From contig NZ_PJMS01000001.1 in assembly GCF_002846555.1 (NCBI RefSeq), forward strand, positions 1,922,001 through 1,986,000: DNA of 64,000 bases, in the 5' to 3' direction. Each line of letters starts with the position of its first letter. The first letter of the stretch is position 1. The notes below the pieces were generated by a model. The model worked only from the letters and a program-made list of their open reading frames with translations, was not told where the DNA came from and made no database searches. Shown here one piece after another: positions 1 through 8,189 of the stretch. Made by a program: the position numbers and the translations under genes. This stretch comes from Aquimarina sp. MAR_2010_214. Lineage in GTDB: Bacteria; Bacteroidota; Bacteroidia; Flavobacteriales; Flavobacteriaceae.

Positions 1-563
1 GGATAATAAGCGTCATTATAGAATAATAGGTACAAATTATCCTTTTTAAAACGATATTGAAAGCGTTTATTTACAATAGCGCGATTTTTCTTTTTAATAT
101 GTTTTGTATATAAATGAATTGTATTTCCTATATATAGGATTTCAAAAAAAATATGATCAGTACGATTTAATTTGGTATCGGTCAGCTTAATAAAATTATG
201 ACCATAGATAGAAAAAGCTGAAATATTTTCAGAAATTAACTTAATGTTAAAATAACTGAAGGTATTATTAGATTTTGTGATTACATTATCATGTAATACA
301 TCATATTTTAAAAGAACATTTGCATAGAATTGATTATTGTAAATAATAGTTCCTTTTGTAAAGTTAAAATGACCAAAATATCGATAACTCCCATCTGTGT
401 TGAGATAAGGGTCCTTAAATTCGACACCATTATACAAACCAGTATTTTCTATACTAACCAATTCATCATAGGCATTATATATGTTTTTAGAGTTATAGGA
501 CTGGGAAAATGATGTGTAACCAAAAAAAATAAAAATAAATAAATTTATTTTGTAGAAGATCAT
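1..563 (-). CDS. secreted protein of unknown function, 5' part only
   Basis: The minus-strand frame is open from an ATG at 563 to the window edge (about 187 codons, no stop), so the C-terminus lies outside. The first ~22 residues form a clear signal peptide (MIFYKINLFIFIFFGYTSF, then SQS), so the product is exported. The remainder is rich in Asn, Tyr, Phe and Ile, with stretches such as NTGLYNGVEFKDPY and YRYFGHFNF that suggest a beta-rich envelope or extracellular protein. I do not recognise the family. No partner gene is visible on this side. Confidence is good that it is a real gene and low for any function. Confidence 0.72.
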   Translation of the reverse strand, partial: MIFYKINLFIFIFFGYTSFSQSYNSKNIYNAYDELVSIENTGLYNGVEFKDPYLNTDGSYRYFGHFNFTKGTIIYNNQFYANVLLKYDVLHDNVITKSNNTFSYFNIKLISENISAFSIYGHNFIKLTDTKLNRTDHIFFEILYIGNTIHLYTKHIKKKNRAIVNKRFQYRFKKDNLYLLFYNDAYY

Positions 564-1054
564 TATTTATGTTTAAACTTTTGTTTGCCTTTAATGAAAT
601 ACTTGCTGCGATTAATTTAGCATTAATGACTAAGATAATATAAGTATTGTGCCAACTAGAATTGATCAATGCATGCAATAAATGTATGGTATTTAGTATA
701 GAAACCGGCTTACTTTTTTGTTTTTTTTACCTAATTACAATAAAAGCGACGAAATTAAATCCTTCATGGCTAGTCAATGTAGTGTATGCTTTTTTTTAGA
801 TAAAAATTTATAACCAGCTAACCGATCTATTTTAATCCGTTTCATACATTCGAAAATCTATAGAAGCTTTTAATGCAATAAAAACTGATATCTCATTATA
901 TTTTAAGACAACCTTAGCGGGTGGGTAGCTATGTTGAAACTTAGAAAATATCAATTTTTATTGCATTAAAAGCTCTATAACAAAGTTCTAATAACACCTC
1001 CTGCAAATATGAGTGTACGTTTTTTATTATTCAAAGAATTTGAGATTTACAACC
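564..1054. other. intergenic region holding a long inverted repeat
   Basis: No convincing gene is seen. The short frames here lack signals and start sites. The only notable structure is the inverted repeat at 859-979, listed separately. Confidence 0.6.
859..979. repeat. long imperfect inverted repeat, 33-bp arms
   Basis: The left arm (about 859-892) and right arm (about 947-979) are reverse complements over ~33 bp with a few mismatches and one single-base indel. The shared core is AGCTTTTAATGCAATAAAAA. A loop of about 55 bp separates them. There is no T-run like that of a terminator. It could be a small MITE-like element or a long RNA hairpin. Confidence 0.75.
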
Positions 1055-1597
1055 TTATTTTTTTGTCAAAGTAAAAATTTGACTTCCAGTTACTTCAAAA
1101 CTAATACCTTGTTGTTCAACTGTTTCTTTGATATCTTTTTTTATGCTCATGGTTTGAGCAGTTAATGCAATAATGTCAAAAGAAACTTCTTTATTCGCAA
1201 CAGTAGTAATGAGTTTAGTTCCATCTACTTTCCATTCTCCGGATCCAATAAAATCAGGAATAGCTTGTTCGTAGTCAATAGATTGAGTGGGGATCGTTAT
1301 TTTTGCTATTAATGTAAACCCTCCAGAGCTAACAAAAGTATTGGGTTTGTCGGCTTCAGAAACTTCTGTAAAAGTCGCTTTTGCAGTATAATCTTTACCT
1401 GATAAAGAATAATCACCACTCACGGGTATGTTTTCAATGGTAGCGGTAACTTTTCCATTTTCAGATTTAACTTCTGTGAGATCCCATTCACCAGGAATTA
1501 GGGATTGATTAATTTCAATAGGAGAATCATCATCACTATTACAGGAAACAAATAGTGAGGTACTTGCTAAAAATAAAAGCATTGCAAATCTTTTCAT
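1055..1597 (-). CDS. lipocalin-like lipoprotein
   Basis: A 180-residue protein with a type II signal peptide: MKRFAMLLFLASTSLFVSC, with the lipobox Cys at residue 19 followed by NSDDD, the Asp-rich tail usual for flavobacterial lipoproteins. After the anchor comes a beta-rich stretch starting IPGEWDLTEV, which resembles the GxW start of lipocalin-like domains (Lipocalin_4/5 type). That assignment is by pattern only. It is likely anchored in a membrane facing the periplasm or the cell surface. It stands alone, transcribed away from the sulfate operon. Specific ligand unknown. Confidence 0.85.
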   Translation of the reverse strand: MKRFAMLLFLASTSLFVSCNSDDDSPIEINQSLIPGEWDLTEVKSENGKVTATIENIPVSGDYSLSGKDYTAKATFTEVSEADKPNTFVSSGGFTLIAKITIPTQSIDYEQAIPDFIGSGEWKVDGTKLITTVANKEVSFDIIALTAQTMSIKKDIKETVEQQGISFEVTGSQIFTLTKK

Positions 1598-1764
1598 TTT
1601 GATTATATATTTTGGGTTAATATCACTTTATCAACGAGATAGGAATTTACATATTGCCATTTTTCTATACGGAATCTCTTTTTATGAGATTTTTAAGGAC
1701 AATTAATAAAAGTTTAATAGAGTGTTTTTCAATAAATTATATAAAGAATGTAAGTTTACCTTAG

Positions 1765-1785
1765 TAATCTACTAAGTTACTAGGG
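1765..1785 (+). promoter_or_regulatory. operator-like site, distal copy
   Basis: Begins TAATCTACTA and ends TAGGG. Its core CTACTAAGTTACTAG is a near-perfect inverted repeat with one mismatched pair. The same TAATCTACTA-N6-TAGGG pattern recurs 115 bp downstream. The pairing upstream of cys genes suggests a sulfur-responsive repressor (an Rrf2-type protein is a guess). Confidence 0.5.
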
Positions 1786-1879
1786 TTTTTGTTGAAGATA
1801 TCATAATTCTTATGATTTTCTGTAAGAACTTGTGAGATTTTTATGCTATAAACAAAATATTATATATACATTTGCTTAA

Positions 1880-1900
1880 TAATCTACTAGTCCGATAGGG
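1880..1900 (+). promoter_or_regulatory. operator-like site, proximal copy
   Basis: TAATCTACTA followed by GTCCGA and TAGGG, ending 18 bp before the first start codon of the sulfate operon. It matches the distal copy at all 10 left and 5 right positions. Such a position is right for repression at or just after the promoter. The regulator is not in this window. Confidence 0.55.
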
Positions 1901-1918
1901 TAATAGAATATTTAAAAA

Positions 1919-2185
1919 ATGATTGTAGATCAAATGATATTAGATAAAGTAGCTACGCAGAAAACAACGTATCAGGATGATAAAACCTCAGAAAAACCAA
2001 TACGTAGTATTGTAAAAGCAGTAAGTTGGAGAGTAGTAGGTACATTAGATACATTAATAGTGTCTTATGTATTAACAGGAGAGATCGCTCTTGCTACTTC
2101 AATTGCATCTATTGACTTTGTGACAAAAATGATTCTGTATTTCTTTCATGAAAGAATTTGGAATCGTATTAAATGGGGAAAATAA
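1919..2185 (+). CDS. DUF2061 small membrane protein, first gene of cys operon
   Basis: An 88-residue protein whose C-terminal ~60 residues carry the DUF2061 signature: RSIVKAVSWRVVGTLDT, a hydrophobic helix, then FFHERIWNRIKWG. DUF2061 proteins are small inner-membrane proteins of unknown biochemical role. They are often found beside sulfate assimilation genes in Bacteroidota, so a helper role in sulfate or sulfite handling is possible but unproven. About 28 polar residues precede the domain. The gene sits 18 bp after an operator-like site and 32 bp before cysH, so it should be co-transcribed. Confidence 0.88.
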   Translation: MIVDQMILDKVATQKTTYQDDKTSEKPIRSIVKAVSWRVVGTLDTLIVSYVLTGEIALATSIASIDFVTKMILYFFHERIWNRIKWGK

Positions 2186-2217
2186 TTGCTATAGTAGAAA
2201 AACAAGTATAGGAAACT

Positions 2218-2844
2218 ATGAGTTTAATAGAAAAAGAATTAGAAAACTTAAATAAGTCTCTAAAGGATAAGACACCTTTAGAAATTGCAAAATGGGCAAT
2301 TTTAAATGCGAAATCTCCGGTTGTAACTACTAATTTTAGGCCTTACGAGGTTGCAATTCTTAACGTTTGTTCAAAAGCATTCTCAGATATTCCGGTAATA
2401 TGGTGCGACTCTGGATACAATACTCCAAATACCTATAAACATGCAGAAGAAGTAATTGATATATTAAAGCTGAACGTTAAATTATATGTACCAAAACAAA
2501 CTACAGCGCATAGAGATGTAATTATGGGAATTCCAGACATTGATGATCCTAAGCACAAAATTTTTACAGAACAAGTAAAATTAGAACCATTTAGAAGAGC
2601 AATGTCAGATTTTACTCCAGATGTATGGTTCACAAATCTTAGGAAAGGACAAACAGCCCTTAGAGATTCATTGGATATTGTGAGTATGGGTAAAGATGGG
2701 GTTTTGAAAGTAAGCCCATTCTATTATTACAGTGATGAGGAGTTAGATGCGTATTTAGAAGAACATAAATTGCCTAATGAATTCAAATATTTTGATCCAA
2801 CTAAAGTGTTAGAAAATAGAGAGTGTGGATTACATACTAACTAA
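2218..2844 (+). CDS. cysH: phosphoadenosine phosphosulfate reductase (CysH family)
   Basis: A 208-residue cytoplasmic enzyme that reduces (phospho)adenylyl sulfate to sulfite with thioredoxin. The C-terminal ECGLH motif (Cys203), which carries the catalytic cysteine, is intact, and RKGQTALRDSL matches the sulfonucleotide-binding loop. The CC...CxxC cysteines that hold the 4Fe-4S cluster of APS-type reductases are absent; the other cysteines seen (NVCSKAF, VIWCDSGY) do not fit that pattern. By family rules this points to the PAPS-using type. However, no APS kinase (cysC) is present or fused nearby, so the true substrate is open. It lies 21 bp upstream of cysD. Confidence 0.93.
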   Translation: MSLIEKELENLNKSLKDKTPLEIAKWAILNAKSPVVTTNFRPYEVAILNVCSKAFSDIPVIWCDSGYNTPNTYKHAEEVIDILKLNVKLYVPKQTTAHRDVIMGIPDIDDPKHKIFTEQVKLEPFRRAMSDFTPDVWFTNLRKGQTALRDSLDIVSMGKDGVLKVSPFYYYSDEELDAYLEEHKLPNEFKYFDPTKVLENRECGLHTN

Positions 2845-2865
2845 TAAATTACGAAAAAGATAAGA

Positions 2866-3825
2866 ATGGAAATACTAGAAAAAAAAATAGAACAATTAGA
2901 AGGATCAGCAGGTAATTTGGCTGGAGTATCTGTTCTTAAGGTAAATCCTTTGGAGAGTGAAGCGATTTATATTTTTAGAGAAGTAGTTGCGCAGTTTGAA
3001 AAACCAGTATTACTTTTTTCTGGAGGAAAAGATTCTATTACTTTAGTTCGATTAGCCCAGAAAGCATTTTATCCCGGAAAAATTCCTTTTCCTTTATTGC
3101 ATATTGATACGGGGCATAATTTTCCTGAAACTATAGAATTTAGAGATCGATTAGTAGAAGAATTGGGAGTAGAGCTTATTGTTCGCAATGTTCAGGATTC
3201 TATCGATCAAGGTAAGGTTGTAGAAGAAAAAGGAAAATATGCTAGTCGTAATAGTTTGCAAACTACTACGCTTTTGGATGCTTTGGAAGAATTTAAATTT
3301 GATGCAGCTATTGGTGGAGCTCGTAGAGATGAAGAAAAGGCTAGAGCCAAAGAACGTATATTCTCTGTTAGAGATGATTTTGGTCAATGGGATGAAAAAA
3401 ACCAACGTCCTGAGTTATTTGATCACCTTAACGGAAAAATTGATTTAGGCCAAAATGTACGAGTGTTTCCGATTAGTAACTGGACAGAATTAGATGTATG
3501 GAGCTATATCCAGAAAGAAGGAATCGAAATTCCGTCTATATATTTCGCTCATACTCGTAAAACATTTGTGAGAGATGGGATGATTTGGTCAGCAGAAGAT
3601 GGTGTTGTGTATAGAGAAGATGATGAAGTGGTAGAAGAAAGAATGGTGCGTTTTAGAACTGTTGGCGATATGTCATGTACTGCAGCAGTGCTTTCTGATG
3701 CAATTACCATTGATAAAGTTGTATCAGAAATCAGAGAGTCTACAATTTCAGAACGAGGAGCACGTATCGATGATAAACGATCAGAAGCTGCGATGGAAAA
3801 ACGAAAACAACAAGGGTATTTCTAG
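2866..3825 (+). CDS. cysD: sulfate adenylyltransferase subunit 2
   Basis: A 319-residue catalytic subunit of ATP sulfurylase that makes adenylyl sulfate (APS) from sulfate and ATP. The N-type ATP pyrophosphatase PP-loop SGGKDS is at residues 52-57, followed by the DTGHNFPET element. The C-terminal half contains GGARRDEEKARAKER and the RTVGDMSCT segment typical of CysD. Length is close to that of E. coli CysD (302). It works with the CysN GTPase encoded next. The 123-bp gap to cysN holds a REP-like hairpin. Confidence 0.97.
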   Translation: MEILEKKIEQLEGSAGNLAGVSVLKVNPLESEAIYIFREVVAQFEKPVLLFSGGKDSITLVRLAQKAFYPGKIPFPLLHIDTGHNFPETIEFRDRLVEELGVELIVRNVQDSIDQGKVVEEKGKYASRNSLQTTTLLDALEEFKFDAAIGGARRDEEKARAKERIFSVRDDFGQWDEKNQRPELFDHLNGKIDLGQNVRVFPISNWTELDVWSYIQKEGIEIPSIYFAHTRKTFVRDGMIWSAEDGVVYREDDEVVEERMVRFRTVGDMSCTAAVLSDAITIDKVVSEIRESTISERGARIDDKRSEAAMEKRKQQGYF

Positions 3826-3828
3826 ATT

Positions 3829-3895
3829 GACTTTTGTTATTCCAATACTTCGTCTACGCTAAGCATAGACTTCGGTTGGAATCCAAAGTTAAGTC
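3829..3895. repeat. REP-like hairpin, copy 1
   Basis: An imperfect palindrome between cysD and cysN: GACTTTTGTTATTCCAA on the left and TTGGAATCCAAAGTTAAGTC on the right, with a second inner stem (TCTACGCTAAGCATAGA). A related sequence starting TTTTGTTATTCCA sits before metH at 14554. Likely an interspersed intergenic repeat, which could also stabilise or process the operon mRNA. Confidence 0.55.
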
Positions 3896-3948
3896 ATAAA
3901 GCAATAATAATAACGAATATTACTCCAAAAGGAGAAACAATAAGAGCT

Positions 3949-5196
3949 ATGGACGTATTAAAAATAGCAACAGCAGGAAGTGTGGATGATGGTAAAAGTA
4001 CCTTAATAGGTCGTATACTATATGATACAAAATCATTAACTACAGATAAATTAGAAGCAATTGAAACCCGAAGTAAAGCTAACGGTTTTGATTATTTAGA
4101 TTTCTCATTAGCAACAGATGGATTAGTAGCCGAACGGGAACAAGGGATTACTATTGATGTTGCTCATATCTATTTTTCTACAAAAACTAAAAGTTATATT
4201 ATAGCAGATACTCCCGGACATATTGAATATACAAGAAATATGGTTACTGGAGCATCAACATCACAAGCCTCTATCATTTTGGTAGATGCTCGTAAAGGTG
4301 TAATAGAACAAACATATCGTCACTTTTTTATCAATAACCTGTTAAGAATTAAAGACGTCATTGTAGCTGTTAATAAAATGGATTTGGTAGATTTTTCTCA
4401 GGAGAAATACGAAGCTATTAAAGCCGATTTTGAAACATTGATCGAAAAAAGCGATTACAAAGAACAGAATGTAACGTTTATTCCGGTAAGTGCATTGCAA
4501 GGAGATAATGTGGTAGATAAATCAGAAAATACTCCTTGGTATAATGGGCAAACTTTATTAGAACACTTAGAGAAATTGGATGCACAAGATGTATATGAAA
4601 AAGCTCAAGTGCGTTTTCCAATTCAAACTGTGATTCGTCCTAAGAAAGATGAGTTTCATGATTTTAGAGGGTATGCAGGTAAATTATACGGAGGTGACCT
4701 TTCGGTTGGAGATGAAGTAACAGTTTTACCCTCATTAACTACTTCAAAAGTAAAAGAAATTCACTTCTTTGACCAGAAATTTGATAGCGCAGGTAGGGGA
4801 AGTTCTTGTACAATTACTTTAGAAGATGATGTAAATGTAAGTCGAGGAGATATGATTGTGAAATCATCAGAAACTCCTCGAGTAGAGAAACAGCTGACCG
4901 CAACAGTATGCTGGATGGATAGTGCAGCTCTAAATCCAGGAACAAATTACTTTATACAAAGTGGAAGTAATCGGATTTTAGCAAAAGTGAAAAGTATAAA
5001 CGGAACCATTGCAACTGATTTTTCTGGAGATGATACTTCAAAAAATACTTTGAGTTTGAACGAAATAGGGAAGGTTCAGATACAGTTGAGCAAACCTTTG
5101 GCAATTGATTCTTATAGCAAGAATAAAGCTTCAGGATCATTTATATTAATAGATTCACAAACCAATACTACTTCAGGAGTTGGCTTTATAGAATAA
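3949..5196 (+). CDS. cysN: sulfate adenylyltransferase subunit 1 (GTPase)
   Basis: A 415-residue translation-factor-like GTPase that drives APS synthesis by CysD. G-motifs: G1 GSVDDGKST (residues 10-18), REQGITID in switch I, G3 DTPGH (87-91) and G4 NKMD (142-145). EF-Tu-like domains 2 and 3 follow. E. coli CysN is about 475 residues and some homologues carry a C-terminal APS kinase; here the protein ends after domain 3, with no kinase domain. ATG at 3949 follows an A-rich stretch after the REP-like hairpin. Confidence 0.97.
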   Translation: MDVLKIATAGSVDDGKSTLIGRILYDTKSLTTDKLEAIETRSKANGFDYLDFSLATDGLVAEREQGITIDVAHIYFSTKTKSYIIADTPGHIEYTRNMVTGASTSQASIILVDARKGVIEQTYRHFFINNLLRIKDVIVAVNKMDLVDFSQEKYEAIKADFETLIEKSDYKEQNVTFIPVSALQGDNVVDKSENTPWYNGQTLLEHLEKLDAQDVYEKAQVRFPIQTVIRPKKDEFHDFRGYAGKLYGGDLSVGDEVTVLPSLTTSKVKEIHFFDQKFDSAGRGSSCTITLEDDVNVSRGDMIVKSSETPRVEKQLTATVCWMDSAALNPGTNYFIQSGSNRILAKVKSINGTIATDFSGDDTSKNTLSLNEIGKVQIQLSKPLAIDSYSKNKASGSFILIDSQTNTTSGVGFIE

Positions 5197-5255
5197 ATAT
5201 AAGCCATTCTTTATAGAAAGAAAAACAAAAAATTAGAATCATAAAACCATCATAC

Positions 5256-5280
5256 AAAAGTCATAACTATGACCTTTTTT
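5256..5280 (+). terminator. weak intrinsic terminator-like hairpin inside the operon
   Basis: GTCATA-AC-TATGAC stem flanked by AAAA on the left and C plus six T on the right, 23 bp before the sulfite reductase gene. It could lower expression of the downstream half of the operon. The stem is short, so confidence is modest. Confidence 0.45.
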
Positions 5281-5302
5281 AAAGGCAGAAATACGAAAAA
5301 AG

Positions 5303-7393
5303 ATGCAAAGTTTTAGAACCGAAATAGAAAACCCAATTGTTCAAAAAGATGTTATAGAATTAGCTAATAAAATTGAGCAATTCCATAAGGGTAAGATTGA
5401 TGAAGAAAAGTTTCGTAGCCTTCGTTTGGCACGTGGCGTATATGGTCAACGCCAGGAAGGAGTGCAGATGATTCGTATTAAGTTGCCATATGGTAAAGTG
5501 TTAAGTAATCAATTAAGACGTATTTGTGAAGTCTCTGATGAATATTCCCGAGGGAGATTGCATATCACTACACGTCAGGATATTCAGATTCATTATGTAG
5601 ACTTAAATAGAACCCCAGAACTTTGGGCAGAGTTAGAAAAAGATGATGTAACGTTAAGAGAAGCTTGTGGTAATACAGTACGTAATGTAACTGCATCAGA
5701 AACTGCCGGAATTGATCCAAAAGAACCTTTTGATGTATCACCTTATGCAGATGCATTATTTCGTTTCTTTTTAAGAAACCCTATATGTCAGGAAATGGGA
5801 CGTAAATTCAAAGTTTCTTTTTCAGGAACTGAAGAAGATACAGGACTATCCTATATGCATGATCTTGGCTTTATTGCTAAAATTGAAAATGGAGTTCGAG
5901 GATTTAAAGTGATGATAGCCGGTGGATTAGGTTCACAACCAAGACATGCAGATGAGTTGTATAGTTTCTTGCCATCAGAAAAGATTATTCCCTTGATGGA
6001 AGGAGTATTGAGAGTTTTTGATCGCCATGGGGAACGTAAAAGTAGAGCCAAAGCAAGAATGAAATTCTTACTTAAAGATATAGGTCTTGAAGCATTCAAA
6101 GAATTAGTAGAAGCAGAACAAAATGCAATAGAACAAAAAACTGTTGTGATTGATGCAGAAGCATATAAAACTTCAGTTCCGGTTGAAGTTGAAGTACCTC
6201 AAGTAGAGATTAAAAACCAAAAAACTTTTGATTTGTGGAAATCTACTAATGTAATAGCGCAAAAACAAGAAGGGTATGTAGCCATTGGTGTCAAAGTGTT
6301 ATTGGGAGATTTTTATACAGATAAAGCTAGGTTATTGGCAGATTTAGTAGAGAAATACGCAGCAGGAGAGATAAGACTATCATTGCGTCAGAATATTTTG
6401 ATCCCTTTTGTAAAAGAAGATTTAGTACCATTCTTCTATCAAGAGCTAGAGAAATTAGGATTTGTAGAGTCTGGTTATAATAAAGCAGTAGATATAACAG
6501 CTTGTCCAGGAACAGATACCTGTAATCTGGGAATTGCAAGTAGTACAGGTATTGCCGAAGAATTAGAACGAGTAATAAAAACAGAATATCCTCAATATCT
6601 TGAAAAAGAAGATTTGGTGATCAAAATTAGTGGATGTATGAATGCTTGCGGGCAACACAATATGGCGAATATTGGTTTTCAGGGAATGTCCGTACGTACC
6701 AAGGATAAGCTAGTTGCGCCTGCATTGCAAGTATTATTAGGAGGAGGAAATTTGGGAGATGGTAATGGTCGTTTTGCAGATAAAGTAGTGAAAATACCAA
6801 GTAGAAGAGGACCAGAAGCATTGCGAAGAATCCTTAATGATTTTGAAGCAAATGCTAATGGTAAAACTTTTGTAGCATATTATGCTGCTCAAGGAGAAAA
6901 GTATTTCTATGATTTTCTTACCGATTTATCCAATGTAGATAATCTTACTCAAGAAGATTTTATCGATTGGGGAACAGAAGAGAATTATGTAAAGGCAATT
7001 GGTGTAGGAGAATGTGCAGGAGTAGTTATAGATTTGATAGCTACCTTATTCTTAGAAAGTGAAGAGAAAATAGAAAATGCTAAAATATCTTTTGAGAATG
7101 AAATATACTCTGACGCTGTATATCATGCATACAGCTCATTGGTAAATTCTGCAAAAGCATTATTACTGGCTGAAAATAAAAAAACCAATACACATGCGGG
7201 AATCATTCGTCAGTTTGACGAAGAATTTGTAGCAAGTGGAAAAGTACAATTAGAAGGAACATTTGCAGATTTGATCTATCAGCTTCAAAAAAATGCGCCT
7301 ACCAGAGACTTTGCGGTAGATTATATTAATAGTGCAAAACAGTTTTTGCAAAAAGTTCAGGAGTTTAGAGCTGTTGAAGTAGAAAATGCATAA
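5303..7393 (+). CDS. ferredoxin-dependent sulfite reductase with C-terminal HEPN domain
   Basis: A 696-residue siroheme/4Fe-4S enzyme that should reduce sulfite to sulfide (six electrons). Two nitrite/sulfite reductase repeats are visible. The first (to ~residue 300) contains GRLHITTRQDIQIH. The second holds the cluster ligands Cys401 and Cys407 (CPGTDTC) and Cys445 and Cys449 (SGCMNACGQH). The family core ends near residue 550. The last ~120 residues (about 575-690) form a helical HEPN-like domain (IYSDAVYHAYSSLVNSAKA). No RxxxxH RNase motif is seen in it, so it is unlikely to be a nuclease. The cys/siroheme context favours sulfite over nitrite. No cysJ flavoprotein is present; electrons probably come from ferredoxin through the reductase encoded at 8780. 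Confidence 0.93.
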   Translation: MQSFRTEIENPIVQKDVIELANKIEQFHKGKIDEEKFRSLRLARGVYGQRQEGVQMIRIKLPYGKVLSNQLRRICEVSDEYSRGRLHITTRQDIQIHYVDLNRTPELWAELEKDDVTLREACGNTVRNVTASETAGIDPKEPFDVSPYADALFRFFLRNPICQEMGRKFKVSFSGTEEDTGLSYMHDLGFIAKIENGVRGFKVMIAGGLGSQPRHADELYSFLPSEKIIPLMEGVLRVFDRHGERKSRAKARMKFLLKDIGLEAFKELVEAEQNAIEQKTVVIDAEAYKTSVPVEVEVPQVEIKNQKTFDLWKSTNVIAQKQEGYVAIGVKVLLGDFYTDKARLLADLVEKYAAGEIRLSLRQNILIPFVKEDLVPFFYQELEKLGFVESGYNKAVDITACPGTDTCNLGIASSTGIAEELERVIKTEYPQYLEKEDLVIKISGCMNACGQHNMANIGFQGMSVRTKDKLVAPALQVLLGGGNLGDGNGRFADKVVKIPSRRGPEALRRILNDFEANANGKTFVAYYAAQGEKYFYDFLTDLSNVDNLTQEDFIDWGTEENYVKAIGVGECAGVVIDLIATLFLESEEKIENAKISFENEIYSDAVYHAYSSLVNSAKALLLAENKKTNTHAGIIRQFDEEFVASGKVQLEGTFADLIYQLQKNAPTRDFAVDYINSAKQFLQKVQEFRAVEVENA

Positions 7394-7400
7394 AGAAGTA

Positions 7401-8168
7401 ATGAACAATAAAACACCAAAACTAACAGTAGTAGGAGCAGGCCCGGGAGATCCGGACTTGATCACTCTAAAAGCGATTAAAGCATTGGAGTCTGCAGATG
7501 TGGTGTTATATGATGCACTTATTAATGAAACCTTATTAGGTTATGCATATAAAGCAGAGAGAATATTCGTTGGTAAAAGAAAAGGATGCTATGCATATCA
7601 GCAAGACCAAATTAATGAACTGATAGTGAGCAGAGCCAAAAGTCATGGTCATGTAGTTCGATTAAAAGGAGGAGATCCATTTATTTTTGGTCGCGGAGCA
7701 GAAGAGATTGATTATGTACAGCAATTTGATGTAGAAACGGATATGGTTCCGGGTATATCATCATCTTTAGCTGTTCCTGCATATCAAGGAATACCATTAA
7801 CAAAAAGAGGATCCTCAGAAAGTTTTTGGGTAATTACAGGAACCACAAAATCCCACAAATTATCACAGGATATATGCCTGGCAGCAAAATCAAATGCAAC
7901 TGTGGTAATTTTGATGGGAATGAGTAAGTTGAACGAAATAGTTAGTATCTTTGCTGCCGAAAATAAGCAAGACATTCCGGTAGCTATTATTCAAAACGGA
8001 ACTACAGAAAAGGAAAGGTATGGGTATGGTACAGTTAGTACTATTGAAGATGTAGTTTCAGAAAAAGAATTATCGTCTCCGGCAATTATTATAATCGGAG
8101 AAGTAGTTAACCAAAAAGTTCGACTAGCTTCAATTTATAATGAAATTCAGGAAGAAATTGTATCTTGA
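7401..8168 (+). CDS. cobA: uroporphyrinogen-III C-methyltransferase
   Basis: SAM-dependent enzyme that methylates uroporphyrinogen III at C2 and C7 to give precorrin-2, the first step to the siroheme of the upstream sulfite reductase. Signatures: VVGAGPGDPDLITLKA at the N-terminus, VRLKGGDPFIFGRG, VPGISS and PLTKRG. I chose ATG 7401, which has AAAGAAG 8 bp upstream; an in-frame ATG at 7386 would add five residues and overlap the preceding gene by 8 bp. About 255 residues, the normal length for stand-alone SUMT proteins. Confidence 0.95.
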   Translation: MNNKTPKLTVVGAGPGDPDLITLKAIKALESADVVLYDALINETLLGYAYKAERIFVGKRKGCYAYQQDQINELIVSRAKSHGHVVRLKGGDPFIFGRGAEEIDYVQQFDVETDMVPGISSSLAVPAYQGIPLTKRGSSESFWVITGTTKSHKLSQDICLAAKSNATVVILMGMSKLNEIVSIFAAENKQDIPVAIIQNGTTEKERYGYGTVSTIEDVVSEKELSSPAIIIIGEVVNQKVRLASIYNEIQEEIVS

Positions 8169-8189
8169 TAGTTCAGGATTAACTAAATC

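Larger units (their letters stand above)
1598..1918. other. intergenic region between divergent transcripts
   Basis: Carries the control region of the sulfate assimilation operon. Two operator-like repeats (1765-1785 and 1880-1900) are listed separately. No gene is seen. Confidence 0.6.

Noticed and set aside
330..678. Two ~60-codon frames near the left edge
   Set aside because: The first is antisense of the secreted-protein gene that runs off the window; the second overlaps its start. Neither has coding character.
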